This document shows positions 44,393 to 53,954 of a stretch of DNA of 64,000 nucleotides, one piece after another (within the stretch, counting starts at the first letter, position 1; each line of letters starts with the position of its first letter). The DNA lies in assembly GCF_000406945.1 (NCBI RefSeq), contig NZ_KE136354.1, positions 2,468,000 to 2,531,999 on the forward strand. Reading direction: 5' to 3'. The notes below the pieces were generated by a model that had not been told where the DNA came from, searched no databases, and saw nothing but the letters and a program-made list of their open reading frames with translations. The translations under genes and the position numbers were made by a program. The DNA is from Enterococcus dispar ATCC 51266 (GTDB taxonomy: Bacteria; Bacillota; Bacilli; Lactobacillales; Enterococcaceae).

Positions 44393-45211
44393 ATGACAGC
44401 GATTTTAGCACAATTAAAAGAAACGACAGAATTCATTAAAGAACAAGGCGTAAAAGACGTTGAATTTGGCTTGATTTTAGGTTCTGGTTTGGGAGAATTG
44501 GCCGAAGAAATCGAAAATCCGGTAGTCATTCCGTATAATGAAATCCCGCACTTTCCTGTTTCAACAGTAGTAGGCCACGCAGGACAATTAGTTTATGGTC
44601 AGTTGGCAGGTAAAAAAGTTTTAGCCATGCAAGGACGTTTTCACTATTATGAAGGGAATAGTATGCAGGCGGTGACTTATCCAGTACGAGTAATGAAGGA
44701 GCTAAAAGCGCATTCTGTCATTGTGACAAATGCTTGCGGCGGGGTAAATGAAACCTTTGCACCAGGCGATTTAATGTTAATTACTGACCACATTAACTTT
44801 ATGAGTGCCAATCCTTTAATTGGTCCTAATGAAGAATCAATGGGACCGCGGTTTCCGGATATGAGCCAAGCTTATACGCCGGAATATATGGCAGTAGCTA
44901 AAGAAGTTGCCAAAGCTTCTGGCCTGCATTTAAAAGAAGGGGTGTACATGGGCTTTTCTGGTCCAACTTATGAAACACCGGCTGAAATACGTTTTGCTCG
45001 TACGATTGGAGCTGACGCAGTTGGAATGTCAACAGTGCCAGAAGTAATCGTTGCATCTCACAGTGGGTTGAAAGTTTTAGGTATCTCATGTATCACCAAT
45101 CTGGCTGCTGGAATGCAAAAAAATCTCAATCACGCTGAAGTGGTAGAAACTACAGAACGCGTAAAAGCAGAATTCAAAGCTTTAGTAAAAGAAACATTAG
45201 CCCAGTTATAA
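44393..45211 (+). CDS. punA: Purine-nucleoside phosphorylase, trimeric type
   Basis: 272 residues from ATG 44393 with GGAGG upstream; the longer frame begins inside that [13 protein letters not shown] for the phosphate loop, HYYEGN, and [14 protein letters not shown] are PNP-I class signatures. It cleaves inosine and guanosine. The region also encodes the hexameric DeoD type, giving two purine phosphorylases of different structural families side by side. Confidence 0.95.
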   Translation: MTAILAQLKETTEFIKEQGVKDVEFGLILGSGLGELAEEIENPVVIPYNEIPHFPVSTVVGHAGQLVYGQLAGKKVLAMQGRFHYYEGNSMQAVTYPVRVMKELKAHSVIVTNACGGVNETFAPGDLMLITDHINFMSANPLIGPNEESMGPRFPDMSQAYTPEYMAVAKEVAKASGLHLKEGVYMGFSGPTYETPAEIRFARTIGADAVGMSTVPEVIVASHSGLKVLGISCITNLAAGMQKNLNHAEVVETTERVKAEFKALVKETLAQL

Positions 45212-45263
45212 AAGTAGGGGCAAAAGAAATTACAATGAAATTTACCTAGAAAGGAAGTTGTTC

Positions 45264-45971
45264 ATGAGCGTCCATATTGAAGCACAAGCCGGTGAAATTG
45301 CCGATAAAATTTTGTTACCAGGAGACCCATTGCGGGCAAAATATATTGCCGAAACATTTTTAGAAGATCCGATTTGCTATAATAATGTGCGGGGGATGTT
45401 AGGTTACACCGGAATTTATAAAGGAGAACGCGTTTCCGTTCAAGGAACGGGGATGGGGATGCCTTCTGCTAGTATTTATGCCCATGAGTTAATCAACTCT
45501 TATGGCGTTAAAAAATTAATTCGGGTGGGAACGTGTGGTGCTTTATCAGAAGATGTGCACGTCAGAGATTTAATTATTGCGCAAGCTGCAACAACTAGTT
45601 CTTCCATCGTACAAAAGAATTTTCAATCGTTTCATTATGCGCCAATTGCCGATTTTGAACTATTGAAGAATTCTTATGAAATCGCCCAAGCCAAAGGGTT
45701 CACTACTCATGTCGGGAATATTTTATCAGAAGATACTTTTTATAAAGATGATTTAAGCGAAACATTTGAATTAGCAAATATGGGGATTTTAGGAGTGGAA
45801 ATGGAAGCTGCTGCACTTTATTATTTAGCCGCTAAATTCCATGTCCAAGCACTAGCTATTTGTACGGTAAGCGACCATATGATTACTGGTGAAGAAACAA
45901 CCGCCGAAGAACGACAAGTGACCTTCAACGACATGATTGAAGTTGGCTTAGAAACTGCAATTAAAGATTAA
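45264..45971 (+). CDS. deoD: Purine-nucleoside phosphorylase, hexameric DeoD type
   Basis: 235 residues from ATG 45264, behind [20 protein letters not shown] near the start, RVGTCGAL, and VEMEAAALY with the ribose-binding Glu are DeoD signatures; the catalytic Asp is in TVSDH. It takes adenosine as well as inosine and guanosine. Last gene of the salvage block, followed by a strong terminator. Confidence 0.96.
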   Translation: MSVHIEAQAGEIADKILLPGDPLRAKYIAETFLEDPICYNNVRGMLGYTGIYKGERVSVQGTGMGMPSASIYAHELINSYGVKKLIRVGTCGALSEDVHVRDLIIAQAATTSSSIVQKNFQSFHYAPIADFELLKNSYEIAQAKGFTTHVGNILSEDTFYKDDLSETFELANMGILGVEMEAAALYYLAAKFHVQALAICTVSDHMITGEETTAEERQVTFNDMIEVGLETAIKD

Positions 45972-45974
45972 TAC

Positions 45975-46016
45975 AAAAGAGCCATTAAAGAAGAGAATTC
46001 TTTAATGGCTCTTTTG
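45975..46016. terminator. Intrinsic terminator of the nucleoside block
   Basis: AAAAGAGCCATTAAAG / CTTTAATGGCTCTTTT, perfect 16-base-pair stem with T-run. Confidence 0.93.
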
Positions 46017-46079
46017 TTGCGTAATAAAGAAAGTATCTGATTTTCATAAGGAAAAAAGCGATATACCAGTTTTTTTGGG

Positions 46080-46200
46080 TGTCTAGGAAATGAACGAACT
46101 CTCTGCGGCAATAAGCCAAAATCTTAAGAAATTTGAGGAACAATTCACCAAGATTTTGTCTTATTGCTAGAGAGCCGAACACGTTCATTACGCTTTTCTT
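46080..46200 (+). repeat. Dispersed intergenic hairpin repeat, copy R3
   Basis: About 120 bases, the best-preserved palindrome: GAACGAACTCTC, GCAATAAG and CAAAATCTT on the left face AAGATTTTG, CTTATTGC, GAGAG and CGTTC on the right. Same orientation as the other copies. A short open frame across it on the minus strand is not a gene. Confidence 0.8.
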
Positions 46201-46286
46201 GGTGTCTAGCGATTTAAGAAATTTGAAGCGCGATTTATCAAGTTTTTGAGTATTGCTTGAGAAGCGAGCTCCTTCAGCTTTTCTTA
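46201..46286 (+). repeat. Partial second repeat copy in tandem with R3
   Basis: TTGGTGTCTAGCGATTTAAG starts it like the R3 left edge; then AAGAAATTTGAAGCG, TTTATCAAG, TATTGCTTGAGA and CAGCTTTTCTTA as in R1. The left arm is mostly deleted. The remaining 46287-46370 holds the upstream region of the next gene. Confidence 0.6.
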
Positions 46287-46370
46287 CATAAGCGAGGGTG
46301 CAACGCTTTCTTTTATTTTAACTTCGCGTTAAAGTAAAAGTGTAAATTGATTTTTGAAGGAGTGGCAAAA

Positions 46371-47555
46371 GTGAATAACTTTACGTTTAATGTGGGAACG
46401 GATATCCGTTTTGGGAAAGATCGTTTAGGTGAATTGGCACCTGTTTTGACTGATTTTGGTAAAACAATTTTACTTGTCTATGGCGGTGGCAGCATTAAGA
46501 AAAATGGCTTATATGACCGCGTCTTAAAAGAGTTAAGTGATTTTCATATCATTGAGCTTGCCGGTGTGGAACCAAATCCCCGGATTGAAACGGTAGCAAA
46601 AGGTGCTAAACTTTGTGCTGAAAATAAAGTGGATGCTATTTTGGCAGTGGGGGGCGGCTCTACAATTGACTGTGCTAAAGCTGTTGCTGCGGTTTATGGT
46701 AGCCCCAAGGAAGAACCATGGGCTGTGATTGAAAAAAGAAATTACGATGGCCCCGCCTTGCCAATTGTTACGATTTTAACTTTAGCTGCCACAGGTAGTG
46801 AAATGAATCGCGGTGCGGTTATTACCAACTGGCAAACCAATCAAAAACTTGGCATGGGTGGCAAAAATCTACTGCCAAAAGTATCCTTTTTAGATCCACA
46901 AAATACGTATAGTGTCGGTAAATATCAAACAGCTGCTGGTTCAGCCGATATTATGAGCCATTTGTTTGAAAATTATTTCAACAACACACCTGCTACGGAT
47001 GTTCAAGATGGTATCAGCGAAGGCTTGATGCGGACAGTTACCAAAAATTGTCCCATTGCATTAAAGACACCAACTGATTACGATGCAAGAGCAAATTTGA
47101 TGTGGGCAAGTACACTCGCTTTAAATGGATTAACCGGTAATGGTAAAGGTGGAGCATGGTCTTGTCATGCAATGGAGCATGAATTGAGTGCCTTTTATGA
47201 TATTACCCACGGGATTGGTTTAGCAATTTTAACCCCTCGTTGGATGCATCACGTCTTAAATGAAGAAAATGCGCCAAAATTTGCCCAATATGGTCGCAAT
47301 GTGTGGGGAATTACCGAAACTGTACCGATGATGGCTGCACGCATGGCGATTCAAAAAACTTATGATTACTTTAAAGCTTGTGGGATACCCATGACGTTAC
47401 CAGAAGTTGGTATTGAAGATGATAGCAAATTTGAAGAAATGGCCAAACAAGCTGTAGCTTATAGTGCAATTGCTACTGATGCTTTTGTACCATTACAAGT
47501 AGAAGATGTTGTCAAAATTTATCAAGCTAGCATGACTGAACAAAGCTATTTATAA
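46371..47555 (+). CDS. Iron-containing alcohol dehydrogenase (butanol-dehydrogenase type)
   Basis: 394 residues from GTG 46371, eight bases after GGAG; the longer frame from 46347 starts with no site. NAD(P) motif AVGGGSTIDCAKAV, metal-binding region SADIMSHLFENYF and the family signature HAMEHELSAFYDITHGIGLAIL. It interconverts alcohol and aldehyde, NAD(P)H-dependent, in the cytoplasm. Substrate unknown. It is followed after 16 bases by a small gene in the same operon. Confidence 0.92.
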   Translation: MNNFTFNVGTDIRFGKDRLGELAPVLTDFGKTILLVYGGGSIKKNGLYDRVLKELSDFHIIELAGVEPNPRIETVAKGAKLCAENKVDAILAVGGGSTIDCAKAVAAVYGSPKEEPWAVIEKRNYDGPALPIVTILTLAATGSEMNRGAVITNWQTNQKLGMGGKNLLPKVSFLDPQNTYSVGKYQTAAGSADIMSHLFENYFNNTPATDVQDGISEGLMRTVTKNCPIALKTPTDYDARANLMWASTLALNGLTGNGKGGAWSCHAMEHELSAFYDITHGIGLAILTPRWMHHVLNEENAPKFAQYGRNVWGITETVPMMAARMAIQKTYDYFKACGIPMTLPEVGIEDDSKFEEMAKQAVAYSAIATDAFVPLQVEDVVKIYQASMTEQSYL

Positions 47556-47571
47556 AAAGGGAGGAAGTAGG

Positions 47572-47802
47572 ATGTTAAAAGAACAAGAAATGTTTTTAAA
47601 CTTTATGAAAGAACGGACAGTTAAAGGTCAAGAAGAGCAAACAGAAGCTATTTTAGTCGATGCCTTTGCCAAGTTAGCCACTGATGAATTTACAACGGAC
47701 GAATTTACGGCAGTGAGAGAAAAACTTCTGCCTTTAATTGCGCCGGAGTATCAAACAGAAGTAAAAGAAGCAATGGCTCATTTTGCCAGTATGTTGAAAT
47801 AA
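47572..47802 (+). CDS. Small hypothetical protein behind the alcohol dehydrogenase
   Basis: 76 residues, acidic, probably all helical, no cysteines, no signal. Not recognised. GGGAGG before the ATG. The 16-base gap to the dehydrogenase gene and the shared strand make it the second gene of a two-gene operon. A link to the enzyme is inferred from position only. Confidence 0.7.
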   Translation: MLKEQEMFLNFMKERTVKGQEEQTEAILVDAFAKLATDEFTTDEFTAVREKLLPLIAPEYQTEVKEAMAHFASMLK

Positions 47803-47805
47803 AAA

Positions 47806-47930
47806 GAGGTTGTGACAGAAGTGTTCAGCTTCAAGCAATAAGAAGGAATTTTAAGGAAATTGCTACTTGAATTTTTGCGAAATTTCGGCTTACTTCAAAA
47901 AAAGTTGCTTTTGGGTCACTGTCTATTCGT
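47806..47930. repeat. Degenerate hairpin element, family-B-like
   Basis: AAGCAATAAGAAGGAATTTTAAGG on the left faces AAATTTCGGCTTACTTC on the right, an imperfect long stem. It resembles the stem at 60743-60833 (ATAAGnCGAAATTTTAA). Confidence 0.4.
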
Positions 47931-47931
47931 A

Positions 47932-47970
47932 AAAAAAAGAGGTGTGACATTTGTCACACCTCTTTTTTAT
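47932..47970. terminator. Bidirectional intrinsic terminator
   Basis: AAAAAGAGGTGTGACA / TGTCACACCTCTTTTT, near-perfect stem, between the small ADH-operon gene and convergent gpmA. Confidence 0.93.
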
Positions 47971-47976
47971 TGATAA

Positions 47977-48663
47977 TTATAAGTAGTATTTTTTCGCTAC
48001 TGTTAAATCGTCATTTAATTCATAAACAAGTGGTTGGCCTGTTGGAATTTCAAGATCCATGATGTCATCATCAGAGATTCCTTCAATGTGTTTTGCCAAA
48101 GCGCGTAATGAATTACCATGAGCTGCAACTAAAACGGTTTTGTCGTCTTTTAATGCAGGGGCAATTTCATCTTGCCAGAATGGTAAAGCACGTTCTAAAG
48201 TAACTTTTAAGTTTTCGCCACCAGGTACGTCACGAGGGTCTAACATTGCATAACGACGATCGTTTGCAGCAGAACCAGGATCAGTTGCATCCAATAATGG
48301 AGGTAATGTGTCGTATGAACGACGCCAGATGTGAACTTGTTCGTCACCGTATTTTTCAGCGGTTTCTTTTTTGTTCAAACCTTGTAAAGCACCGTAATGA
48401 CGTTCGTTTAAGCGCCATGATTTAATTTGTGGTACCCATAATTGATCAGATTCTTCTAAGATATAGTTACAAGTTTTGATAGCGCGTTTTAATACAGAGG
48501 TATAAGCGATATCGAATTCGATGCCGGCTTCTTTAATTTTGCGGCCGCCTTCTTTTGCTTCTTCAACACCTTCTGGAGCTAGGTCTACGTCAACCCAACC
48601 AGTAAATTGGTTTAATGCATTCCATTCGCTCAAACCGTGACGAGAAAATACTAATTTTGGCAT
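47977..48663 (-). CDS. gpmA: 2,3-bisphosphoglycerate-dependent phosphoglycerate mutase
   Basis: 228 residues. Active-site [10 protein letters not shown] at the start (the phospho-His is in RHG) and the second His in [22 protein letters not shown] is the dPGM signature. Interconverts 3- and 2-phosphoglycerate in glycolysis. AAAGGAG before the ATG. Codon choice is that of a highly expressed gene. The Ser after the first Phe replaces the more common Thr/Ile-rich strand but nothing catalytic is changed. Confidence 0.96.
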   Translation of the reverse strand: MPKLVFSRHGLSEWNALNQFTGWVDVDLAPEGVEEAKEGGRKIKEAGIEFDIAYTSVLKRAIKTCNYILEESDQLWVPQIKSWRLNERHYGALQGLNKKETAEKYGDEQVHIWRRSYDTLPPLLDATDPGSAANDRRYAMLDPRDVPGGENLKVTLERALPFWQDEIAPALKDDKTVLVAAHGNSLRALAKHIEGISDDDIMDLEIPTGQPLVYELNDDLTVAKKYYL

Positions 48664-48743
48664 GAATAACTCTCCTTTGTCATTTGGTTTCTGAAATTTT
48701 CAATTCCTTCCATATTGTACACTGTTTTGGTGCATTTTGCTAC

Positions 48744-48793
48744 TAAAAAAAGGCACAGCAACTTGTTTCTCAGGTGAGAAAAAGCTGTTGTGC
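48744..48793 (-). terminator. Terminator of the recombinase-like gene
   Basis: On the minus strand GCACAACAGC...CTC / GAG...GTTGCTGTGC is followed by CCTTTTTTT. The stem has several mismatches. Confidence 0.65.
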
Positions 48794-48799
48794 GTCATT

Positions 48800-49384
48800 T
48801 TAATTTGTAATTTTTGCCAATTCATCGGGGGCTAAATTAATGTATTTGTAGCAAGTTCCCACCGATACACCACACTTAGAAGAAATGAATTGAATTGTTT
48901 CTTTTTTATCGTAATAAAGTTGGCGGATTTTTTTCACTGTTTTCATATCGATTTTAGGACGGCCGCCAATTTTTCCATTTTGACGTGCTTTGTTTAAGCC
49001 AACTAAAGTACGTTCTTTAATTAAAGCACATTCCATTTGAGCTAAACCTTCCATTAAATTAAAATAGATGTCGCCCATTTCACTACGAGTATCAATACCT
49101 TCAGTTAAACTAATTAAATGAAGGCTTCGGTTTTTAAACAAGCTGGTTAATTCCGTCAATTGACGGGTAGAACGTCCCAGACGATGTAAGTCACACACCA
49201 CTAAAGCGTCTCCTTGTTGCATTTGTGCAATCACGGTGTCTAAATCCGCGTGATTTTCTTCGTGATATTTTTGTTCAAAAGTATCTTGAAAAATCGGTGT
49301 ACAACCATATTCCGTCAAAGACTTCAATTGGGAATCTAAATCATTGTCGTTGATTGTTGTCCGGGCATAGCCAAAAATTGTCAT
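48800..49384 (-). CDS. Serine-recombinase-family protein with a degenerate active site
   Basis: 194 residues, the length of resolvase/invertase proteins, aligning without gaps to gamma-delta resolvase at the key places. The catalytic Ser10 is Thr (YARTTINDND), the Arg45 position is His, and Asp67 is His (DLHRLGRS). Arg8, Arg68, Arg71 and the E124-R125 pair (KERT) remain. The C-terminal helix-turn-helix (about 148-190, GGRPKIDMKT...SVGTCYKYI) looks intact. It probably binds DNA but may not recombine it; a regulator role is inferred. RBS GAGAGGA. No transposon genes or terminal repeats flank it; gpmA and rpiA are its neighbours. Confidence 0.88.
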   Translation of the reverse strand: MTIFGYARTTINDNDLDSQLKSLTEYGCTPIFQDTFEQKYHEENHADLDTVIAQMQQGDALVVCDLHRLGRSTRQLTELTSLFKNRSLHLISLTEGIDTRSEMGDIYFNLMEGLAQMECALIKERTLVGLNKARQNGKIGGRPKIDMKTVKKIRQLYYDKKETIQFISSKCGVSVGTCYKYINLAPDELAKITN

Positions 49385-49425
49385 GATAAATCCTCTCAGT
49401 CTCCATTTTCATTAAGAAAAATGTA

Positions 49426-49480
49426 GCATAAACTCCGTTAAAATGGTACCGTTTCTTGCAAAAAAAGCAAAAAAACTCCG
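49426..49480. promoter_or_regulatory. Palindrome flanked by direct repeats upstream of the recombinase-like gene
   Basis: AAATGGTACCGTTT (49441-49454, palindromic but for one pair) lies between GCATAAACTCCG (49426-49437) and GCAAAAAAACTCCG (49467-49480), two copies of one word in the same direction. It sits 40-100 bases before the start codon. It could be the protein's own binding site. Confidence 0.5.
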
Positions 49481-49530
49481 AAAATAGAAAATAAATCGCA
49501 GTTCGTTTTTTTAGTGAGAATCATTTGGAT

Positions 49531-49567
49531 AAAAAAACCGCTTCTTTTTTAGAAGCGGTTTGGTTTT
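49531..49567. terminator. Terminator of rpiA
   Basis: AACCGCTTCT-TTTTT-AGAAGCGGTT, perfect stem, with A-run on the left (T-run for the minus strand). Confidence 0.9.
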
Positions 49568-49575
49568 GTTCACCA

Positions 49576-50259
49576 TTAGACCAAGGTGGGGTTGTAGATT
49601 GTTTTGGGGCCATTTTTTTCACCAACAATGACGATATTGGTCATATCCAAAAACAGACCATGCTCTACTACGCCGGTCATATGAATCAGTTCTTCTGCTA
49701 AGGCATGAGGATCAGGAATTTCAGCTAAATGTAAATCGATAATATAGTTGCCGCTATCTGTGTGTAAAAATTCGCCATCACTGGTTTTACGGAAACTTGG
49801 ATGATAACCGCGCTTTTCCAAAATATTGAAGATTTGTTGACTGCCATAGGGAATAACCTCTACTGGCAATGGAAATTCGCCCAATTGCGGAACCATTTTA
49901 GATTCATCAACAATCCAAATGACTTTATCGGAATAAGTAGCGACAATTTTTTCATATAAAAGGGCCGCACCGCCACCTTTAATTCCTAAAAAGTTGGGAT
50001 CAACTTCATCGGCACCATCGATCGTAACATCGATATGATCGACTTCATCGATAGAAGCTAAAGGAATTCCTAATTCCCGCGCTTGAATTAAAGTTTGTGT
50101 AGAGGTGGTTACACCGGTTATGGTCAAATTTTCTTCTTTAATCATGCGGCCGACTTCAGCTACCATATGATATGCTGTTGAACCGGTCCCAAGCCCCACT
50201 GTCATACCGCTTTTAATATGTTTGCAAGCTTCTTTACCAACCATTTCTTTTAAATCCAT
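49576..50259 (-). CDS. rpiA: Ribose-5-phosphate isomerase A
   Basis: 227 residues. [12 protein letters not shown] phosphate loop, DGADEVD with the active-site acids, and [15 protein letters not shown] with the catalytic Glu. Interconverts ribose-5-phosphate and ribulose-5-phosphate, so it passes pentose from the nucleoside block into central metabolism. AAGGAG eleven bases before the ATG, a little long. Single gene with its own terminator. Confidence 0.96.
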   Translation of the reverse strand: MDLKEMVGKEACKHIKSGMTVGLGTGSTAYHMVAEVGRMIKEENLTITGVTTSTQTLIQARELGIPLASIDEVDHIDVTIDGADEVDPNFLGIKGGGAALLYEKIVATYSDKVIWIVDESKMVPQLGEFPLPVEVIPYGSQQIFNILEKRGYHPSFRKTSDGEFLHTDSGNYIIDLHLAEIPDPHALAEELIHMTGVVEHGLFLDMTNIVIVGEKNGPKTIYNPTLV

Positions 50260-50474
50260 TGTAATTCTTGCTCCTTTGCTTACTGATTTTGAGTTTATTT
50301 TAAAGCTTTTTTTAAAGAAATGATAGCTTTCTGGCGTTTCTTTTACAGTTAAAAAAACTATAAAGCGATTTGTGAGTTCAGTTATGCAAGAAACGTTTTT
50401 TTGGGGAAAATCAAGAGATTATAAGTAGATATTAAAAAAAACACAAGAACTTGAGAAAAGCTTTACGGTTTTTA

Positions 50475-50503
50475 TTGACACGTATTTTCAATCATGCTAT
50501 TCT
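50475..50503 (+). promoter_or_regulatory. Promoter of the str operon
   Basis: Consensus -35 TTGACA (50475-50480), 17-base spacer, -10 TATTCT (50498-50503) with a TG extended element. Strong, as expected for ribosomal protein genes. Confidence 0.85.
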
Positions 50504-50666
50504 AACAAAGGTGCTTTGTCTACAGGTCTCTTAAAACAGACGTGCTGACTGTAAGAAAAGTACAACTGACGATTATGCACAAGGCTGCATTATTTTTTAT
50601 CGCTGAAAAAGAACCACCTGGATGTGTGGAGCTAGAAAGCGAATCAAGGAAGGAGGAAAACAAGGG
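50504..50666 (+). other. Long 5' leader of the str operon
   Basis: About 155 transcribed bases before rpsL. It contains GTGCTTTGTC..GACGTGCTGAC and CCACCTGGATGTGTGG, which can form small hairpins. A leader for ribosomal-protein feedback is possible but no known motif is recognised. Confidence 0.4.
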
Positions 50667-51080
50667 ATGCCTACAATTAACCAATTAGTACGTAAACCTC
50701 GTAAATCCAAGGTTGAAAAATCAAATTCACCAGCATTGAACAAAGGATATAATAGTTTCAAAAAAGCTCAAACGAATGTGAACTCTCCGCAAAAACGTGG
50801 GGTTGCCACTCGTGTGGGAACAATGACACCGAAAAAACCGAACTCAGCTTTGCGTAAATATGCCCGTGTTCGTTTGTCTAACTTGATTGAAGTAACAGCT
50901 TATATCCCAGGTATCGGCCACAACTTACAAGAACACAGTGTTGTTTTATTACGTGGTGGACGTGTAAAAGACTTACCAGGGGTACGTTACCATGTCGTTC
51001 GTGGTGCATTAGATACAGCTGGCGTTAACGACCGTAAACAATCTCGTTCTAAATACGGTACAAAACGTCCTAAAGCTTAA
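50667..51080 (+). CDS. rpsL: Ribosomal protein S12
   Basis: 137 residues from ATG 50667 (AAGGAGG upstream), starting [12 protein letters not shown]. The Gram-positive insert around 14-30 is present. The streptomycin-determining [11 protein letters not shown] loop has Lys at both usual positions, the susceptible form. The C-terminal KYGTKRPK is normal. A longer frame from 50622 is not the start. First gene of the str operon. Confidence 0.98.
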   Translation: MPTINQLVRKPRKSKVEKSNSPALNKGYNSFKKAQTNVNSPQKRGVATRVGTMTPKKPNSALRKYARVRLSNLIEVTAYIPGIGHNLQEHSVVLLRGGRVKDLPGVRYHVVRGALDTAGVNDRKQSRSKYGTKRPKA

Positions 51081-51146
51081 TCTATTACAGACTATTAGAC
51101 TATTAAGAACACAATATAAAATGACTACGTAAAGGAGGAGTTACGG

Positions 51147-51617
51147 ATGCCTCGTAAAGGTCCAGTTGCAAAACGCGATGTTTTACCAGATCCTATGTAT
51201 AACTCAAAATTAGTAACCCGTTTAATCAACCGTGTTATGGTTGATGGCAAACGCGGGATTGCTGCAAATATTATCTATAATGCTTTTGACATTATTAAAC
51301 AATCTACTGGTAATGATCCATTAGAAGTTTTTGAACAAGCAATGAAGAATATCATGCCTGTCTTAGAAGTTAAAGCTCGCCGTGTCGGTGGTTCTAACTA
51401 CCAAGTCCCAGTTGAAGTTCGTCCTGAACGTCGTACAACTTTAGGCTTACGTTGGGTTGTAAACTACGCACGTTTGCGTGGGGAACACACAATGGAAGAA
51501 CGTCTTGCAAAAGAAATCATGGATGCAGCTAACAACACTGGTGCTTCTGTGAAAAAACGCGAAGACACTCATAAAATGGCTGAAGCCAACCGTGCTTTTG
51601 CCCACTATCGTTGGTAA
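51147..51617 (+). CDS. rpsG: Ribosomal protein S7
   Basis: 156 residues, [16 protein letters not shown] start and full length. Binds the 3' major domain of 16S rRNA and starts 30S head assembly. AAAGGAGG before the ATG; 66 bases after rpsL. Confidence 0.98.
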   Translation: MPRKGPVAKRDVLPDPMYNSKLVTRLINRVMVDGKRGIAANIIYNAFDIIKQSTGNDPLEVFEQAMKNIMPVLEVKARRVGGSNYQVPVEVRPERRTTLGLRWVVNYARLRGEHTMEERLAKEIMDAANNTGASVKKREDTHKMAEANRAFAHYRW

Positions 51618-51663
51618 GATCTTTTTTGTTCTGTCAAAAAAGACAATTCGATTGTTACAAGTA

Positions 51664-51695
51664 AGCGGGCAAAAGATTTCTTTTGCCGCTTTTTA
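51664..51695 (+). terminator. Terminator-like hairpin between rpsG and fusA
   Basis: AGCGGGCAAAAGA / TCTTTTGCCGCT (one bulged G), then TTTTT, 22 bases before the fusA start. It has the shape of an intrinsic terminator and may lower read-through into fusA and tuf. Confidence 0.6.
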
Positions 51696-51717
51696 AAGAG
51701 AGGAGCACAAGCAAGAA

Positions 51718-53802
51718 ATGGCTAGAGAATTTTCGTTAGAAAAAACTCGTAATATTGGTATCATGGCTCACGTCGATGCAGGTAAAACTACAACGACTGA
51801 ACGTATCCTTTATTATACAGGTAAAATCCATAAAATTGGTGAAACCCACGAAGGTGCTTCACAAATGGACTGGATGGAACAAGAACAAGAACGTGGTATC
51901 ACTATCACTTCTGCTGCGACAACTGCTCAGTGGAAAGGTTACCGTGTCAACATCATCGACACACCAGGACACGTGGACTTCACAATCGAAGTACAACGTT
52001 CATTGCGTGTATTAGATGGTGCTGTTACCGTCCTTGACTCTCAATCTGGGGTTGAACCACAAACTGAAACAGTTTGGCGCCAAGCAACAGAATACCGCGT
52101 ACCACGTGTTGTATTCTGTAACAAAATGGATAAAATTGGGGCAGACTTCTTGTACTCAGTTTCTACATTACACGATCGTTTGGGTGCAAATGCACATCCA
52201 ATCCAATTACCAATTGGTGCAGAAGAAGATTTCACAGGTATCATTGACCTTGTGACAATGAAAGCTGAAATCTACACAAATGATTTAGGTACTGAAATTC
52301 AAGAAACTGAAATTCCTGAAGAATACCAAGAACAAGCGCAAGAATGGCGCGAAAAATTAGTCGAATCAGTTGCTGAAACTGATGAAGACTTAATGATGAA
52401 ATATTTAGACGGCGAAGAAATTACCGAAGCTGAATTAAAAGCTGGTATCCGTCAAGCAACAATCAATGTTGATTTCTTCCCTGTTATGGCTGGTTCAGCC
52501 TTCAAAAATAAAGGGGTTCAATTAATGTTGGATGCTGTTCTTGACTACTTGCCTTCACCATTAGATGTTGAAGCAATTAAAGGGATCAATCCGAAGAATG
52601 ACGAAGAAACAACTCGTCCTGCTGACGACGAAGCACCTTTTGCTTCATTAGCATTTAAAGTTATGACTGACCCATTCGTAGGTCGTTTAACTTTCTTCCG
52701 TGTATATTCTGGTATCTTGGAAAGTGGTTCATACGTATTGAACGCTTCAAAAGATAAAAAAGAACGTATCGGACGTATCTTGCAAATGCATGCTAACACA
52801 CGTAACGAAATCGACCGCGTTTATTCCGGTGATATCGCTGCCGCTGTTGGTTTGAAAGATACAACAACAGGGGATACTCTTTGTGCTTTAGATGCACCTG
52901 TAATCTTAGAATCAATCGAATTCCCTGACCCAGTTATCCAAGTTGCTGTTGAACCAAAATCAAAAGCTGACCAAGATAAAATGGGTATTGCATTACAAAA
53001 ACTTGCAGAAGAAGATCCATCATTCCGCGTTGAAACAAACGTTGAAACTGGTGAAACAGTTATCTCTGGGATGGGTGAATTGCACTTAGACGTCTTAGTT
53101 GACCGTATGCGTCGTGAATTTAAAGTTGAAGCGAACGTTGGTGCTCCTCAAGTTTCTTATCGTGAAACTTTCCGTGCTGCTACTGATGCAGAAGGTAAGT
53201 TTGTACGTCAGTCTGGTGGTAAAGGTCAATACGGTCACGTATGGATTGAATTTACACCAAACGAAGAAGGTGCCGGTTTCGAATTCGAAAACGCCATCGT
53301 TGGTGGTGTGGTTCCTCGTGAATACATCCCAGCTGTTGAAAAAGGTTTAGTAGATGCAATGGAAAATGGTGTCTTAGCTGGTTATCCATTAGTAGATATT
53401 AAAGCAAGACTTCATGATGGTTCATACCATGATGTCGATTCAAGTGAAACAGCCTTCCGTGTTGCTGCTTCAATGGCATTGCGCGCTGCTGCTAAAAAAG
53501 CAAAACCTGCAATTTTAGAACCAATGATGAAAGTTACAATTACTGTTCCAGAAGATTACTTAGGTGATATTATGGGTCACGTAACTGCTCGTCGTGGTCG
53601 CGTTGAAGGTATGGAAGCACATGGTAATTCCCAAATCGTTAATGCTATCGTTCCGTTAGCAGAAATGTTTGGTTACGCAACAACATTGCGTTCAGCTACA
53701 CAAGGTCGCGGTACTTTCATGATGGTATTTGACCACTATGAAGATGTACCAAAATCTATTCAAGAAGAAATTATCAAGAAAAACGGCGGCAAAGCTGAAT
53801 AA
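51718..53802 (+). CDS. fusA: Elongation factor G
   Basis: 694 residues. G1 [16 protein letters not shown]3 DTPGHVDF, G4 NKMDKIGAD; then domains II-V with [12 protein letters not shown] near the end. GTPase that drives ribosome translocation. GAGAGGAG upstream. Codon use is strongly biased, as for a highly expressed gene. Nothing unusual in length or motifs. Confidence 0.98.
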   Translation: MAREFSLEKTRNIGIMAHVDAGKTTTTERILYYTGKIHKIGETHEGASQMDWMEQEQERGITITSAATTAQWKGYRVNIIDTPGHVDFTIEVQRSLRVLDGAVTVLDSQSGVEPQTETVWRQATEYRVPRVVFCNKMDKIGADFLYSVSTLHDRLGANAHPIQLPIGAEEDFTGIIDLVTMKAEIYTNDLGTEIQETEIPEEYQEQAQEWREKLVESVAETDEDLMMKYLDGEEITEAELKAGIRQATINVDFFPVMAGSAFKNKGVQLMLDAVLDYLPSPLDVEAIKGINPKNDEETTRPADDEAPFASLAFKVMTDPFVGRLTFFRVYSGILESGSYVLNASKDKKERIGRILQMHANTRNEIDRVYSGDIAAAVGLKDTTTGDTLCALDAPVILESIEFPDPVIQVAVEPKSKADQDKMGIALQKLAEEDPSFRVETNVETGETVISGMGELHLDVLVDRMRREFKVEANVGAPQVSYRETFRAATDAEGKFVRQSGGKGQYGHVWIEFTPNEEGAGFEFENAIVGGVVPREYIPAVEKGLVDAMENGVLAGYPLVDIKARLHDGSYHDVDSSETAFRVAASMALRAAAKKAKPAILEPMMKVTITVPEDYLGDIMGHVTARRGRVEGMEAHGNSQIVNAIVPLAEMFGYATTLRSATQGRGTFMMVFDHYEDVPKSIQEEIIKKNGGKAE

Positions 53803-53880
53803 TTTTTGATAATTAGGATTTTTTTAAAAGAGCTATATTTTTTAAAAAAATTCGTGTACAATATTAACGATGATAAGGGC

Positions 53881-53902
53881 AAACTGTCGCTTGCGGCAGT
53901 TT
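53881..53902 (+). other. Hairpin in the tuf leader
   Basis: AAACTGTCGC-TT-GCGGCAGTTT: ten pairs including a wobble, no T-run after it. A TACAAT at 53857-53862 could be the -10 of a tuf promoter, but no good -35 accompanies it. Confidence 0.45.
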
Positions 53903-53954
53903 ACCTATCAAAAAATAAAAAACTATTACGTATTTTTAGGAGGAACATTTTAAA

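Noticed and set aside
45985-46188. 67-codon minus-strand frame after deoD
   Set aside because: It is made of the hairpin repeat R3 and the terminator; no RBS and no conserved look.
48800-49384. Mobile element carrying the serine recombinase
   Set aside because: No terminal inverted repeats, target duplication, transposase or cargo seen; neighbours gpmA and rpiA are ordinary housekeeping genes.
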